This document shows, in pieces, positions 16,747-25,940 of a stretch of 64,000 bases of DNA. The notes under the pieces were generated by a model, which had not been told where the DNA came from, made no database searches, and saw nothing but the letters and a program-made list of their open reading frames with translations. Position 1 is the first letter of the stretch, and each line of letters begins with the position of its first letter. Source of the DNA: Candidatus Sulfobium mesophilum (GTDB lineage Bacteria > Nitrospirota > Thermodesulfovibrionia > Thermodesulfovibrionales > UBA6898); NCBI GenBank assembly GCA_900302705.1, contig OUUY01000086.1, positions 1-64,000 of the forward strand. The letters are read 5' to 3'. Both the position numbers and the translations under genes were made by a program.

Positions 16747-18975
16747 ATGGAATCTTCTTCTAAACTCAATCTCACAACCAACTCCTTGAAGGTCCTTGAG
16801 AAAAGGTATCTGAAAAAAAATGAGGAAGGAAAGGTTGTCGAGACCGCTGAGGAACTCTTCAGGCGGATAGCCAGGGCAATAGCCTCTGCAGATATGAAAT
16901 ATGGAAAATCAGAGGCAGATACTGTGCTCCTTGAAGAAGAGTTCTATTCCATTACGACGTCTCTCGATTTTCTTCCAAACAGCCCTACTCTTATGAATGC
17001 AGGCAGGAGACTAGGCCAGCTCTCCGCATGTTTTGTGCTTCCGGTCGATGATTCTATGGAGTCTATCTTTGACGCAGTCAAAAATACTGCGATCATACAC
17101 AAATCCGGAGGGGGGACTGGTTTCAGCTTTTCCAATCTGCGGCCCAGTGGCGACATTGTCGGGTCCACTAAAGGCATATCCTCGGGGCCAATATCCTTCA
17201 TGACGGTATTTGATACCGCAACTGAAGCGGTAAAGCAGGGCGGCACAAGGCGCGGGGCCAACATGGGTATACTGCGCGTTGATCACCCTGACATCCTCAA
17301 TTTTATTACTGCAAAAGACAATGATACCCGCTTCAATAATTTCAATATCTCCGTTGCGCTCACAGACGAATTCATGAGTGCAGTAAAGGAGGACGAAGAA
17401 TACGATCTTATAAATCCAAGGACAAAGAAGGTAGTTAGGAGCCTGAGGGCAAAAGAGGTCTTCGGTCTGATCGTTAATCATGCATGGAAGAACGGTGAAC
17501 CGGGTATTGTCTTTATAGACAGAATAAATGAGTCGAATCCCACACCAAAGATAGGACATATAGAGTCAACTAACCCCTGTGGTGAGCAGCCCTTACTGCC
17601 ATTTGAATCTTGCAATCTGGGATCAATAAACCTCGCAAAGATGGTAACCGAAGGTGCTGTTGACTTCCAGAAAATCAAGAAGACCGTATGGAAAGCGGTT
17701 CATTTCCTGGATAACGTAATAGACGTAAACAAATATCCGCTTAAAAAGATAGACGAAGTCACCAAATCCAACCGGAAAATAGGCCTCGGAGTAATGGGAT
17801 GGGCGGATATGCTAATACTTATGAATATCCCTTATAACTCAGACCAGGCTATACAACTCGCCGATGAGGTAATGGGGTTCATACAGAGGGAAGGTAAAAA
17901 CGCATCGGCCGCCCTCGCCCAGGAGCGTGGCGTTTTCCCAAACTACGAAGGCAGCATATACGCAGGAAAGATGAGGCTTAGGAACGCAACCGTAACAACG
18001 ATAGCGCCTACAGGCACTCTCTCGATTATCGCCGCATGCTCTTCAGGCATAGAGCCGCTCTTTGCAGTCTCATTCGTTCGCAATGTAATGGAAGGGACAA
18101 AGCTTCTGGAGGTCAACCCCTATTTCGAAAAGATCGCAAAAGAGCGGGGCTTCTGGTCCAGAGACCTTATGGAGAGGATCGCTGAGAAAGGCTCCCTCCA
18201 CGACTTCCCCGAGATACCCGAGGATGTAAAGAAGGTATTCGTGACCGCACACGATATTTCGCCAATGGAACATATCGCTATGCAAGCGGCCTTCCAAAAG
18301 CACGTTGACAATGCAGTCTCAAAGACGGTCAACTTCTCCCACAGCGCATCCCCAAAGGATGTTGAGGACGCTTACATATTAGCCTACAAGCTTGGGTGCA
18401 AGGGAGTCACCGTCTATCGTGATGGCTCCAGGGAAGAACAGGTCCTCTCCACCGGCAAGACAAGGAAAGAGACCGAGCCTCACCTGACCGAAAGGGTGAA
18501 GATAGTGCCCAGGAAGAGGCCTGAGAACATCAAGGGCGAAACAAGGGGGATGAAGACGGGCTGTGGCAACATATACGTGACCGTGAACGAGGACGAAAAC
18601 GGCCAGGTTTTCGAACTATTCACCCATATGGGCAAGGCAGGAGGCTGCGCGGCAAGCCAGGCAGAGGCTATAGGCAGACTTGTCAGTCTCGCCCTGCGTT
18701 CAAACATAGAACCGGAGGCAATAATCAGCCAGCTCAAGGGCATCACATGCCATGAGCAGACATGGACGCACGGAGGCAAGATTACCTCCTGCTCTGACGC
18801 AATCGCAAAGGCCCTGGAAAAATATCTCCAGAAGGGCAAAAAAGGAAATGGCAACGGCGATAACGGCCATAACGAGATAATGCGCATAGGACAGTGTCCC
18901 GAATGCGGCGGAGCGGTCGAACATGAAGGAGGGTGCGCAGTCTGCCGTTGCTGCGGCTTCACAAAGTGCGGTTAA
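16747..18975 (+). CDS. nrdJ: Class II (adenosylcobalamin-dependent) ribonucleotide reductase
   Basis: Makes deoxynucleotides with B12 as radical source, independent of oxygen. 742 aa. Landmarks: NSPTLMNAG near residue 80, CFVLPVDDSM, KSGGGTGFSFSNLRP, the active-site loop NPCGEQ ... ESCNLGSIN near 277-300, and GAP-type TIAPTGTLS. The C-terminus ends in a zinc-ribbon-like tail with CPECGG and CRCCGFTKCG, typical of NrdJ, whose Cys pair can serve re-reduction. An atypical long insert at about 565-690 contains HMGKAGGCAASQAEA and belongs to the family's second C-terminal domain. Regulated by NrdR by the boxes upstream. Confidence 0.97.
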   Translation: MESSSKLNLTTNSLKVLEKRYLKKNEEGKVVETAEELFRRIARAIASADMKYGKSEADTVLLEEEFYSITTSLDFLPNSPTLMNAGRRLGQLSACFVLPVDDSMESIFDAVKNTAIIHKSGGGTGFSFSNLRPSGDIVGSTKGISSGPISFMTVFDTATEAVKQGGTRRGANMGILRVDHPDILNFITAKDNDTRFNNFNISVALTDEFMSAVKEDEEYDLINPRTKKVVRSLRAKEVFGLIVNHAWKNGEPGIVFIDRINESNPTPKIGHIESTNPCGEQPLLPFESCNLGSINLAKMVTEGAVDFQKIKKTVWKAVHFLDNVIDVNKYPLKKIDEVTKSNRKIGLGVMGWADMLILMNIPYNSDQAIQLADEVMGFIQREGKNASAALAQERGVFPNYEGSIYAGKMRLRNATVTTIAPTGTLSIIAACSSGIEPLFAVSFVRNVMEGTKLLEVNPYFEKIAKERGFWSRDLMERIAEKGSLHDFPEIPEDVKKVFVTAHDISPMEHIAMQAAFQKHVDNAVSKTVNFSHSASPKDVEDAYILAYKLGCKGVTVYRDGSREEQVLSTGKTRKETEPHLTERVKIVPRKRPENIKGETRGMKTGCGNIYVTVNEDENGQVFELFTHMGKAGGCAASQAEAIGRLVSLALRSNIEPEAIISQLKGITCHEQTWTHGGKITSCSDAIAKALEKYLQKGKKGNGNGDNGHNEIMRIGQCPECGGAVEHEGGCAVCRCCGFTKCG

Positions 18976-19233
18976 GGAAAAAGAATTAGCGGCGTTCACG
19001 TTCCCTGTAGTCTCAGGGAAGAAACAAGCCGCCTTACAGCCACAAAAAATCCGCCTACTGCCTTACAGGGTTTGGGGGTTACTTGAGCCGACGCGGAAAT
19101 ACTATCCGGAAATCTGTCAGGAAAAACCGCTGCAGGGGAATAAACAGGGGCGGCTTCGGTTACATTCTTACGATGGATCAGAACAAAGATATTAATTGAA
19201 TCAGGGCTATCACATCTAGTTGAACACGAAAAT
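18976..19233 (+). other. Intergenic region with pairing potential (possible structured RNA)
   Basis: 258 bases without a gene. A local hairpin TTCCCTG (19001-19007)/CAGGGAA (19014-19020) is followed by AAGCCGCC (19026-19033), which can pair with GGCGGCTT (19149-19156) 115 bases on. Within that arm the 9-mer GCCTTACAG is repeated directly (19031-19039 and 19060-19068). It may hold the nrdJ terminator or a leader for the next gene. I looked for a cobalamin riboswitch and did not find its conserved boxes. Confidence 0.35.
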
Positions 19234-19497
19234 ATGCACTATAAACACTTCATCAATCTGAAATGCGAATTTCTGCCTTGTCACAATCTCAAGGACTGGC
19301 ATTCATGCTTGTTCTGCTATTGTCCGCTTTTTCTTATCTGCTGCCCCGGGGAATTTACCGTTCTGCCAAACGGCAGGAAAGATTGCTCAAGCTGTGTAAT
19401 CCCCCATACCGAAGATGGATGGGACATCATCCAGTCAGAACTTAGCAGGCAATTATACGGCCAGGACCCCCAGAGGAAACTGCCGTACGACAGATGA
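19234..19497 (+). CDS. Cysteine-rich small domain protein
   Basis: 87 aa. The order CEFLPCH, then CLFCYCPL, CCPG and DCSSCVIPH is that of the short cysteine-rich domain found beside or fused to cobalamin-salvage genes in many anaerobes; it probably binds zinc or an iron-sulfur cluster. The sequence is otherwise aromatic and ends with a short charged tail. No clear ribosome binding site precedes ATG 19234. It lies downstream of the B12-dependent reductase and just upstream of an MFS exporter. Function unproven; the B12 link comes from family context. Confidence 0.75.
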   Translation: MHYKHFINLKCEFLPCHNLKDWHSCLFCYCPLFLICCPGEFTVLPNGRKDCSSCVIPHTEDGWDIIQSELSRQLYGQDPQRKLPYDR

Positions 19498-19515
19498 GAA
19501 ATAAAAAGGATGGGA

Positions 19516-20679
19516 ATGTTCAACCTCAAGGTCCTTGTCCTGCTCTCTCTAGGACACCTGTCTACCGATATCTATCAGGGGGCGCTGCCGGCAATCTTGC
19601 CTTTTCTTAAGGCAAAACTCTCCCTCTCATACTCGATGGCCGGTCTCATCATGCTAGCCTCAAATTTCGCGTCTTCCGTCATTCAGCCCCTCTTCGGATT
19701 CATTTCCGACAGGGAAGAGAGACCGCTTCTTCTTCCCCTGGGCTGTATCGTCGCGGGAATCGGAATTTCACTTCTTTCGCTTCCCTCAAGCTATGTCGCA
19801 GTTCTTGCACTCGTCATGGTCAGTGGCCTGGGCGTAGCCTCATATCATCCCGAAGGGTTCAAGACCGCATACTACTTCACGGGACAGAAGGCGGCAACGG
19901 GGATGTCTATATTTTCCGTTGGCGGCAACCTCGGATTCGCCCTCGGTCCCGTTTTTTCCATTTATCTCATCAAACATTTCGGGCTGTCCTCCCTTCCGGC
20001 GATGATCATTCCTTCCCTCTTTTTCCTCACAGCAGTATTTTTTTTCTGGAAAACCCTCATCATCCCGAAGATGGAACGAAGACCCAAAAAAGAGGGAAGT
20101 CGTGAGATCCGAAAAGAGGCCGCCTTCTCCATGCTTTTACTTGTTCTGACGGTCATCATGAGGTCATGGACGCATGCCGGTCTAACCACCTATATACCTT
20201 TTTATTACATAGACTACCTTAAGGGCGACCCTATTTATGCGGGAAAACTGGTTTCAGTCTTTCTCCTTGGTGGAGTTGTTGGGACCTTGCTCGGCTCTCC
20301 ACTGGCAGACAGATGGGGGCATAAACCCTATCTGGTTTTTTCACTTGCCAGCACATCTTTGCTCTTACCACTCATCTTTGCCGTAAAAGGATATCTGTTA
20401 TTCCTTGTTCTTGGGACTATCGGAATGGTGCTGATTTCCTCTTTTACAGTAACTATAGTCATGGCGCAGAAAATTCTGCCTGGCAATCTGGGTATTGCTT
20501 CGGGACTCATGGTTGGCTTTGCCATAGGCACAGGGGGCGTGGGTGTAACAATATTAGGGATCTTCGCTGATCATTACGGGGTTCCGGCGGCACTGAAATC
20601 AATAACCATTCTTCCCGTCATTGGTCTGGCCATTAGCAGTCTCTTACGGTACCCGACAATAGGACAGGTAACCAAGTAA
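19516..20679 (+). CDS. MFS transporter, fosmidomycin-resistance (Fsr) type
   Basis: About 387 aa, 12 predicted membrane helices in two halves joined by a basic loop near residue 190 (KMERRPKKEGSREIRK). The N-terminal GHLSTDIYQGALPAILPFL and the GFISDREERPLLLPLG cytoplasmic loop are typical of the Fsr group of proton-driven exporters; substrate unknown. Start chosen at ATG 19516, where AAGGA has good spacing, over ATG 19510. Eighteen bases separate it from the cysteine-rich gene, so cotranscription is likely. A gap of about 140 bases without recognisable feature follows. Confidence 0.85.
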   Translation: MFNLKVLVLLSLGHLSTDIYQGALPAILPFLKAKLSLSYSMAGLIMLASNFASSVIQPLFGFISDREERPLLLPLGCIVAGIGISLLSLPSSYVAVLALVMVSGLGVASYHPEGFKTAYYFTGQKAATGMSIFSVGGNLGFALGPVFSIYLIKHFGLSSLPAMIIPSLFFLTAVFFFWKTLIIPKMERRPKKEGSREIRKEAAFSMLLLVLTVIMRSWTHAGLTTYIPFYYIDYLKGDPIYAGKLVSVFLLGGVVGTLLGSPLADRWGHKPYLVFSLASTSLLLPLIFAVKGYLLFLVLGTIGMVLISSFTVTIVMAQKILPGNLGIASGLMVGFAIGTGGVGVTILGIFADHYGVPAALKSITILPVIGLAISSLLRYPTIGQVTK

Positions 20680-20822
20680 AAAGTAAATGGTGCATAGCGG
20701 AAAGAATAAAGCTAATACAATATCCACGGACTTGTTTTCAATCTTATCATTTCCGTCATATCGGGAATCCTTTTTTAATGCGGGGCTTCGCTAAAAGTCA
20801 CTTCATCAGTTCAAGACAAATT

Positions 20823-21788
20823 CTACTTCTTCGTGCCGGTGATCAGCACTGTCTCATCCAGTAGTTTCTTTTTTATACCATCAAAACCCGCCTTCTTCAT
20901 CCACAGCGACATCTCGTTCGGAGTGTAAGTTCTTCCCCGGTCTGTGTTGACAAGCATGTTTATCGCAAATACAGCGCCCTGAAGGGGACCGGTCTTCGAC
21001 TCATCAAGATAAAATTCCTGGGCAATGACACGACCCCCTTTATTCAAAGAGATGCGACACTTCCTAAGCAGAGCCAGGCACTCCTCGGGGCCGTAGGCAT
21101 GAAATATCTGTGAAATAAAAATCATATCATACCCGCTGCCCAGTTCATCCTTCATAAAATCACCGGGAATCAGCCTTATGTTTCTTCCTAAACCTGCTTC
21201 AGCAATTGTCCTCTTTGAGATCCTGAGGGTGGCAGGAAAGTCCATGAGAGTCACATCCATCCCTTTCTTCGCAAAGGCCACAGCATAGGTGCCAGGCCCC
21301 CCGCCCAGATCCAACACCTTTTTCAGCCCCTTAAAGTCGAGGTTTTTAATAACCCCATTAACTTTTTGAAGAGCCAGGTTATGCATGCCCAGAATGAAGG
21401 ACTCATGATCGTGCGATTTTCTGTGGGGTCTGCCGGTCTTCAATACCTTGTCAAGTCCGGACCAGTTGTCCCAGAGGATGCTATTGTGCCTGAGGATGTC
21501 CCCCTGGTAATCTGGTTTCCCACTTACGAGATACCGACAAGCAACCCCCGAATTGAGGTATTTGCCGTCTTTTTTCTCAAGGAGACCTATTGCAACCAGA
21601 CTATTTAGAAGAAGCCCTGTAGCCCGTTTGTCAGTCCTTATGGCCTTTGAAAGCGACTCATCCGTCCTGCCCCTGCCATCAAGATAATCGAATATGCGGT
21701 AATTATTTGCGGTAAGGATAATCCTAGAAGGGGCAAAGGCTGATATGCGTCTAAGCCATCCAATGTCCTTCGGAGTTTTTTTGATCAC
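20823..21788 (-). CDS. SAM-dependent O-methyltransferase-like protein
   Basis: 321 aa. The first 100 residues form a winged-helix dimerisation region (DYLDGRGRTDESLSKAIRTD), followed by a Rossmann methyltransferase fold with the SAM loop VLDLGGGPGTYAV near residue 165 and a post-I acidic residue in LMDFPATL. This layout is that of the hydroxyindole/caffeate O-methyltransferase family; several bacterial members methylate quinones or pigments. Substrate unknown. The start codon is GTG, overlapping the preceding stop as GTGA, and the gene closes the mutL operon. Confidence 0.82.
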   Translation of the reverse strand: MIKKTPKDIGWLRRISAFAPSRIILTANNYRIFDYLDGRGRTDESLSKAIRTDKRATGLLLNSLVAIGLLEKKDGKYLNSGVACRYLVSGKPDYQGDILRHNSILWDNWSGLDKVLKTGRPHRKSHDHESFILGMHNLALQKVNGVIKNLDFKGLKKVLDLGGGPGTYAVAFAKKGMDVTLMDFPATLRISKRTIAEAGLGRNIRLIPGDFMKDELGSGYDMIFISQIFHAYGPEECLALLRKCRISLNKGGRVIAQEFYLDESKTGPLQGAVFAINMLVNTDRGRTYTPNEMSLWMKKAGFDGIKKKLLDETVLITGTKK

Positions 21789-22456
21789 GCTATGCGGTCC
21801 GGATAGAGTTTGATTTTCATGCCCTTCTTAACTCCTTCGACATATGCCCTGAGCGCGGTGGCCCTGGCGTTCTGCACCATGGCATCCTGCAAAGCCTTGG
21901 TGGTCTGCTCATCAGGCCCCGAGATCTTCGCAAGTTCATCTGCGGGAATGGCCGTCGAAAGCTCTATAAGCCGCCTCATTTTTGTCAGGATCAGGTCCTG
22001 TCTTTTGGCTGCCTCGTAAGCCTCCGGGGTAAGTCTCATAAGCCTTAATCTGTTTTGGTAGATGGCGCTGTCAAAGGAGCCGTCTTTCATAAATGCCTGT
22101 TCGTTCTTTATAGCCTCGTTCAGTTCCTCGTCGCTTACCGTTATGCCGCCTTCTTTGGCAGCGATGAGGAGTACCCTGTTATCAACAAGCGAGTTCAATA
22201 CGCCTTCTTTAAGGTTGAGTTTTTTTTGCATCTCTTGGTCGAATTTTTCCTTGTACATATCCCTGTAAAAATTGAACATCCTGTCATAAGTACGCCAGTA
22301 TTCTTCACCGGTTATCTTGTACTTTCCGACTTCTGCCACTACCCTGCTTCCATCGGATTTATCCACAGTTCCGACTCCCCAGAAAATAAACGAAAGTATC
22401 ACGATGAAAAAAAGAACATAAAAGTATTTTGCGTGGTGTCTCATCACCTTAAGCAT
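21785..22456 (-). CDS. PpiD/SurA N-terminal domain periplasmic chaperone-like protein
   Basis: About 223 aa. An N-terminal membrane anchor (residues about 10-28) is followed by a periplasmic helical domain: VAEVGKYKITGEEYWRTYDR and LNSLVDNRVLLIAAKEGGITVSDEELNEAI match the chaperone core of PpiD and SurA. The parvulin isomerase domain is absent, so it is a chaperone-only form. Start at ATG 22456, ten bases after GGAGG; longer readings begin inside the Nudix gene. It lies between the Nudix gene (four-base gap) and the methyltransferase (overlap). Confidence 0.8.
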   Translation of the reverse strand: MLKVMRHHAKYFYVLFFIVILSFIFWGVGTVDKSDGSRVVAEVGKYKITGEEYWRTYDRMFNFYRDMYKEKFDQEMQKKLNLKEGVLNSLVDNRVLLIAAKEGGITVSDEELNEAIKNEQAFMKDGSFDSAIYQNRLRLMRLTPEAYEAAKRQDLILTKMRRLIELSTAIPADELAKISGPDEQTTKALQDAMVQNARATALRAYVEGVKKGMKIKLYPDRIA

Positions 22457-22460
22457 CAGA

Positions 22461-22868
22461 TCAATACCTCCCTTTAATGTAATCCTCAATAATCTGCCTG
22501 TGGTCAAAGGCCAGTTCATCAGGCAGGGCATTGCCGCTGAAAACGCCGACTTCTGCGGCATCGTCGCCCGCCATGGCATGGCCGGCGGCCTCCGCCAAAA
22601 ACACCGTCGATATCGTATGCTGTCTCGGGTCCCGGCGAGGGTCTGAATAACTGTGAAACTGCCTGAGCAGTCTTATATCCAGCCCCGTCTCTTCCTTGGC
22701 CTCCCGCACAGCCGCCGCCTCGAGGGTCTCACCGTAATCGACAAAACCTCCGGGAAGAGCCCACCCAGGAGGAGGGTTCTTCCTCCTTATCAGAATAATG
22801 CCGTTCATGTGTCTGATGATAACGTCTACTGTGGGGACCGGGTTCCTGTGTTCACTGCTGGTTTTCAA
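22461..22868 (-). CDS. Nudix hydrolase
   Basis: 135 aa with a complete Nudix box, G-F-V-x2-G-E-x7-R-E-A-x-E-E-T-G (from [20 protein letters not shown]), which binds magnesium and cleaves a nucleoside diphosphate linked to another moiety. The opening PTVDVIIRH with the WALPGGF strand is like ADP-ribose/NTP pyrophosphohydrolases; the exact substrate is open. The only start that keeps the first strand is TTG 22868, which lies 17 bases inside the end of hfq, so translation is probably coupled to hfq. Confidence 0.85.
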   Translation of the reverse strand: MKTSSEHRNPVPTVDVIIRHMNGIILIRRKNPPPGWALPGGFVDYGETLEAAAVREAKEETGLDIRLLRQFHSYSDPRRDPRQHTISTVFLAEAAGHAMAGDDAAEVGVFSGNALPDELAFDHRQIIEDYIKGRY

Positions 22869-23088
22869 ACCTGGTATCTATATCCCTTTCAGGCACAATA
22901 GTGGAGACCGCATGTTTATAGATAAGCTGCTGGGTGGACTCCTTCAGGAGGATGACAAAATTATCGAATGCCTTCACCACTCCTTTAAGCCGGACGCCGT
23001 TAGTAAGATAGACGATAACAGGTATCTTGTCCTTCCGGAGCTGATTAAGATAATTGTCCTGGAGACTCTGGCTCTTGCTGTTCGTCAT
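22852..23088 (-). CDS. hfq: RNA chaperone Hfq
   Basis: 78-aa Sm-like protein forming a hexamer that pairs small RNAs with mRNAs. Sm1 is seen in [21 protein letters not shown] (distal and proximal RNA faces, with QDNYLN for QDPFLN), Sm2 in [11 protein letters not shown] with the YKHA motif. Start at ATG 23088 behind a G-rich site, giving the usual length; an ATG at 23127 has none. As in many bacteria it follows miaA (about 70 bases) in the mutL-miaA-hfq order. Its 3' end overlaps the Nudix start. Confidence 0.95.
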   Translation of the reverse strand: MTNSKSQSLQDNYLNQLRKDKIPVIVYLTNGVRLKGVVKAFDNFVILLKESTQQLIYKHAVSTIVPERDIDTRFENQQ

Positions 23089-23159
23089 CCCCTCTACCCC
23101 CCTATCTTTCTCTGTTTTTTCCTTCATAGTTTTTATTTACCATAAATTATTTTTCCTAA

Positions 23160-24068
23160 TTATTCAAGAGCTTTCATTATCTCCCCGAAAACTTCCTCCT
23201 TTTGATGCATCCCTGACACATCTATCCACTTTATACCCTCTTCTTTTTTAAACCATGAAAATTGTCTCTTTGCATACCTCCTTGTGTTTCTCTTTATAAG
23301 CCTGATCGCCTCATCCATTGAAATTTCTCCGCTCATACAGGATGCGATCTCTTTATAGCCTATCGCCTGCAAAGGTGTCCTGTCAGGCTTTTTCCGGATG
23401 AGTTCCCTCACTTCTTCTATAAGCCCGTCAGAAATCATGCGGTCAATCCGGCTTTCTATCATCTTGTATAGCTCTTTTCTTTCTCTCGTCAGGCCGATCT
23501 TTATGAAGTCATAGGGAAGGGGCTTTGTCAGCCTTTCCTGAAGCGCTGACATCTTATCCTCGCTCTTCAGGCAAACCTCCAATGCCCTGACAATCCGTCT
23601 GGTATCATTGCAATCGATCCTGGCTGCTGCATCGGGGTCTATCTTTAATAGATATGCATAGAGCGAGCCATGCTCTGCCTCTTCCAGGGAGAGGAGTTCT
23701 TCCCTGAGGTCCCAGTCTGCGGACGGACCGCTAAATATACCGCGGGTAACGGCCTTTATATAAAGCCCGGTGCCACCGACAATAAGGGGCATCTTCCCTT
23801 TTGAGTGTAGGTCCTCTATGACAGGGGTGATGGTACTGATGTACTGTCCAGCGCTAAAGGGTTCTGTGGGATCGACGATATCGATCATATGGTGTTGCAC
23901 AGCCGACCTTTCCTCCCGAGACGGCTTGGCAGTACCGATATCCATGCCCCTGTAAATCTGCATCGAATCTGCGCTGATGATCTCTGTATTGAGGGCCCTG
24001 GCGAGAAGTATCGAGGCGCCTGTCTTTCCAACGCCTGTCGGCCCGAGGAGGATGATGACCTGTTTCAT
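23160..24068 (-). CDS. miaA: tRNA dimethylallyltransferase
   Basis: Transfers a dimethylallyl group to N6 of A37 in tRNAs reading codons starting with U. 302 aa, full length. P-loop GPTGVGKT at residues 8-15, the SADSMQIYRGMDIGTAKP segment with the catalytic Asp, the GGTGLYIKA loop and the C-terminal RYAKRQFSWFKKE tRNA-contact helix are all present. Start ATG overlaps the mutL stop as ATGA. Confidence 0.96.
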   Translation of the reverse strand: MKQVIILLGPTGVGKTGASILLARALNTEIISADSMQIYRGMDIGTAKPSREERSAVQHHMIDIVDPTEPFSAGQYISTITPVIEDLHSKGKMPLIVGGTGLYIKAVTRGIFSGPSADWDLREELLSLEEAEHGSLYAYLLKIDPDAAARIDCNDTRRIVRALEVCLKSEDKMSALQERLTKPLPYDFIKIGLTRERKELYKMIESRIDRMISDGLIEEVRELIRKKPDRTPLQAIGYKEIASCMSGEISMDEAIRLIKRNTRRYAKRQFSWFKKEEGIKWIDVSGMHQKEEVFGEIMKALE

Positions 24069-25741
24069 TTCCTCTTAAACATCTTCTTCAGATCATCTAG
24101 TGAAAGAAATATTCTTGTGGGTCTGCCGTGAGGGCACTGGTCAGGATACTCTGTCTGTTCGAGGTCCGTAAGCAGTCTCGAAACCTCTTCACGAGTCAAT
24201 ATCTCCCTGCCCCGGACAGAGCTATGACAGGCGATGCTGGCTGCAAGCGATTCCTTGAGAGACATGCCACCCCTGGGTTCTCCGGCAAATACCGAAGCTG
24301 CATCGGAGAGTATCCCTCTAAGGTCTGCTTCATTCAGGTCGTGAGGGACCGAACGGATAACAATAGTATCATGTCCGAAGTCATCAAGCTCTACGCCCAT
24401 TTCCTGTAAGAGATCTTTATTGTCAAGCAATACCCTGTATTCACCGTGGGAAAGCTTTATCTGCCTAGGGAAAAGCAGATGGACGGGTTGCAACCCTATG
24501 CTCCCAAGTAGCCTTTCGTAAAGTATCCTTTCATGGGCGGCGTGATGGTCAATGAGTGTAAGCCCGCCTTTTCCGGAAAGAGCGACAAAAGTGTCCCCAA
24601 GATAAATGAAAGGCAACTCAGGCTTATAAGAAAATTCGGCATTTTCAGATATCATAGTCCCGGAAAAGGTTGGAGAAAAATGGGAATTGTAAGCGATCCC
24701 GGTTCTTTGAGTACTGTCTTCAGCAGATTCAAGAAATGGTCCGGTATAATCCTTCCTTCGGGCCTTCACAGTCTCCTTCATATGGGCATTTATGAACCTG
24801 TATATCCTCTCCTTTTCCTCAAACCTCACCTCTCGTTTTGTAGGATGCACATTGAAATCGACCCTTCCGGGGTCGATTTCAAGAAATAGAAAAAACACAG
24901 GATGCTTATCATGAGGCAGCAAGCCCTCGTATGCGCCGTATATCGCATGTGAGAGGGACTGGTCTTTTATAGGTCGTCCGTTTACGAATATGAACTGATG
25001 GGACCTGCTGTTTCTAAAATTGTCTCCCTTGGAAATGAACGCCTGCATCTGCAAACCTTCCTGCTGTGCCGAGACCTGGGTAAGCCCGCGGGCAAACTCC
25101 TCTCCGTAAATCTGCGTTATCCGCTCACTCAAGCCCGATGCCTTCGGCAGAAGCATCGTTTCGCGGCCGTCGGTAATAAGCATGAAATGGATGGACCAGT
25201 GAGAAAGCGCCTCTCTTGTTACGACATCAACGATATGAAGACCCTCTGTCACAGTCGCCTTGAGGAATTTTTTCCTCGCAGGTGTATTAAAGAAAAGGTC
25301 TCTTATTTCTAAAGACGTTCCGGTGAATGCAGATTCCCTCCGGTCTTTTATCTCTCCGCCTTGAAGTTCCAGGGAGATGCCGGCGGCAGAGCCTTTCAGC
25401 CCCGTGACGAGCTTCACCCTGGAGACAGACGCTATCGAAGGCAATGCCTCCCCCCTGAAGCCGAGTGTCTTTATATTAAAGAGGTCGCTCTCTTTTGAAA
25501 GTTTGCTGGTTGCATGACGCTCGAAACAAAGCAGTGCATCCTCCGGGTCCATCCCGGAGCCGTCGTCAGAGACCTTTATCAGCCGTTTCCCGCCGGCAAG
25601 TATATCAATCCTGATTTCCATGCTTTCAGCATCGATAGCGTTTTCTATGAGTTCCTTTACCACCGAGGCAGGACGTTCTATCACCTCGCCGGCAGCAATC
25701 TTGTTTCTTAGATCTACAGGAAGGACCTTGATTTTTGCCAT
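24065..25741 (-). CDS. mutL: DNA mismatch repair protein MutL, endonuclease-type
   Basis: 558 aa. The N-terminal GHKL ATPase has IENAIDAES (motif I), DDGSGM (II) and GFRGEALPSI (III). The C-terminal domain carries the latent endonuclease motifs: DHHAAHERILYE near residue 398 (consensus DQHAx2Ex4E, with the Gln replaced by His), ACHSSVR, and CPHGRP near the end. This MutL should therefore nick DNA itself, as in bacteria lacking MutH. Start at ATG 25741 (MAKIKVLP), without a visible Shine-Dalgarno site. First gene of a six-gene operon reaching 20823. Confidence 0.95.
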   Translation of the reverse strand: MAKIKVLPVDLRNKIAAGEVIERPASVVKELIENAIDAESMEIRIDILAGGKRLIKVSDDGSGMDPEDALLCFERHATSKLSKESDLFNIKTLGFRGEALPSIASVSRVKLVTGLKGSAAGISLELQGGEIKDRRESAFTGTSLEIRDLFFNTPARKKFLKATVTEGLHIVDVVTREALSHWSIHFMLITDGRETMLLPKASGLSERITQIYGEEFARGLTQVSAQQEGLQMQAFISKGDNFRNSRSHQFIFVNGRPIKDQSLSHAIYGAYEGLLPHDKHPVFFLFLEIDPGRVDFNVHPTKREVRFEEKERIYRFINAHMKETVKARRKDYTGPFLESAEDSTQRTGIAYNSHFSPTFSGTMISENAEFSYKPELPFIYLGDTFVALSGKGGLTLIDHHAAHERILYERLLGSIGLQPVHLLFPRQIKLSHGEYRVLLDNKDLLQEMGVELDDFGHDTIVIRSVPHDLNEADLRGILSDAASVFAGEPRGGMSLKESLAASIACHSSVRGREILTREEVSRLLTDLEQTEYPDQCPHGRPTRIFLSLDDLKKMFKRK

Positions 25742-25883
25742 AGACAATTTTAAAGATTGAACGGATTGTTTCGCAAGAGGATAACTCGAATGTAAGATAG
25801 AGAATTTCACAGGCTTCTGGCCCTCTTACAGTGTCGGACCCGATATACTTGCACGCCCAAAGCTTGTGCGCGTTAGGTTTAAC

Positions 25884-25916
25884 AAAAAAAGCCGGCTCAC
25901 ATTATTGCAAGCCGGC
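25884..25916 (-). terminator. Rho-independent terminator after adk
   Basis: On the minus strand GCCGGCT (25910-25916 complement) pairs with AGCCGGC (25891-25897 complement) around a 12-base loop, followed by seven U (25884-25890). It separates adk from the downstream mutL operon, which therefore needs its own promoter within 25742-25884. Confidence 0.85.
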
Positions 25917-25940
25917 CGTTGATTACAAGATGGGAAAAAC

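Noticed and set aside
18976-19233. Cobalamin riboswitch between nrdJ and the Cys-rich gene
   Set aside because: AGGGAA and AATCC-like words occur, but the GGTG box, GCCACTG box and the 3' AGYCAGGAGACC block are absent in the right order.
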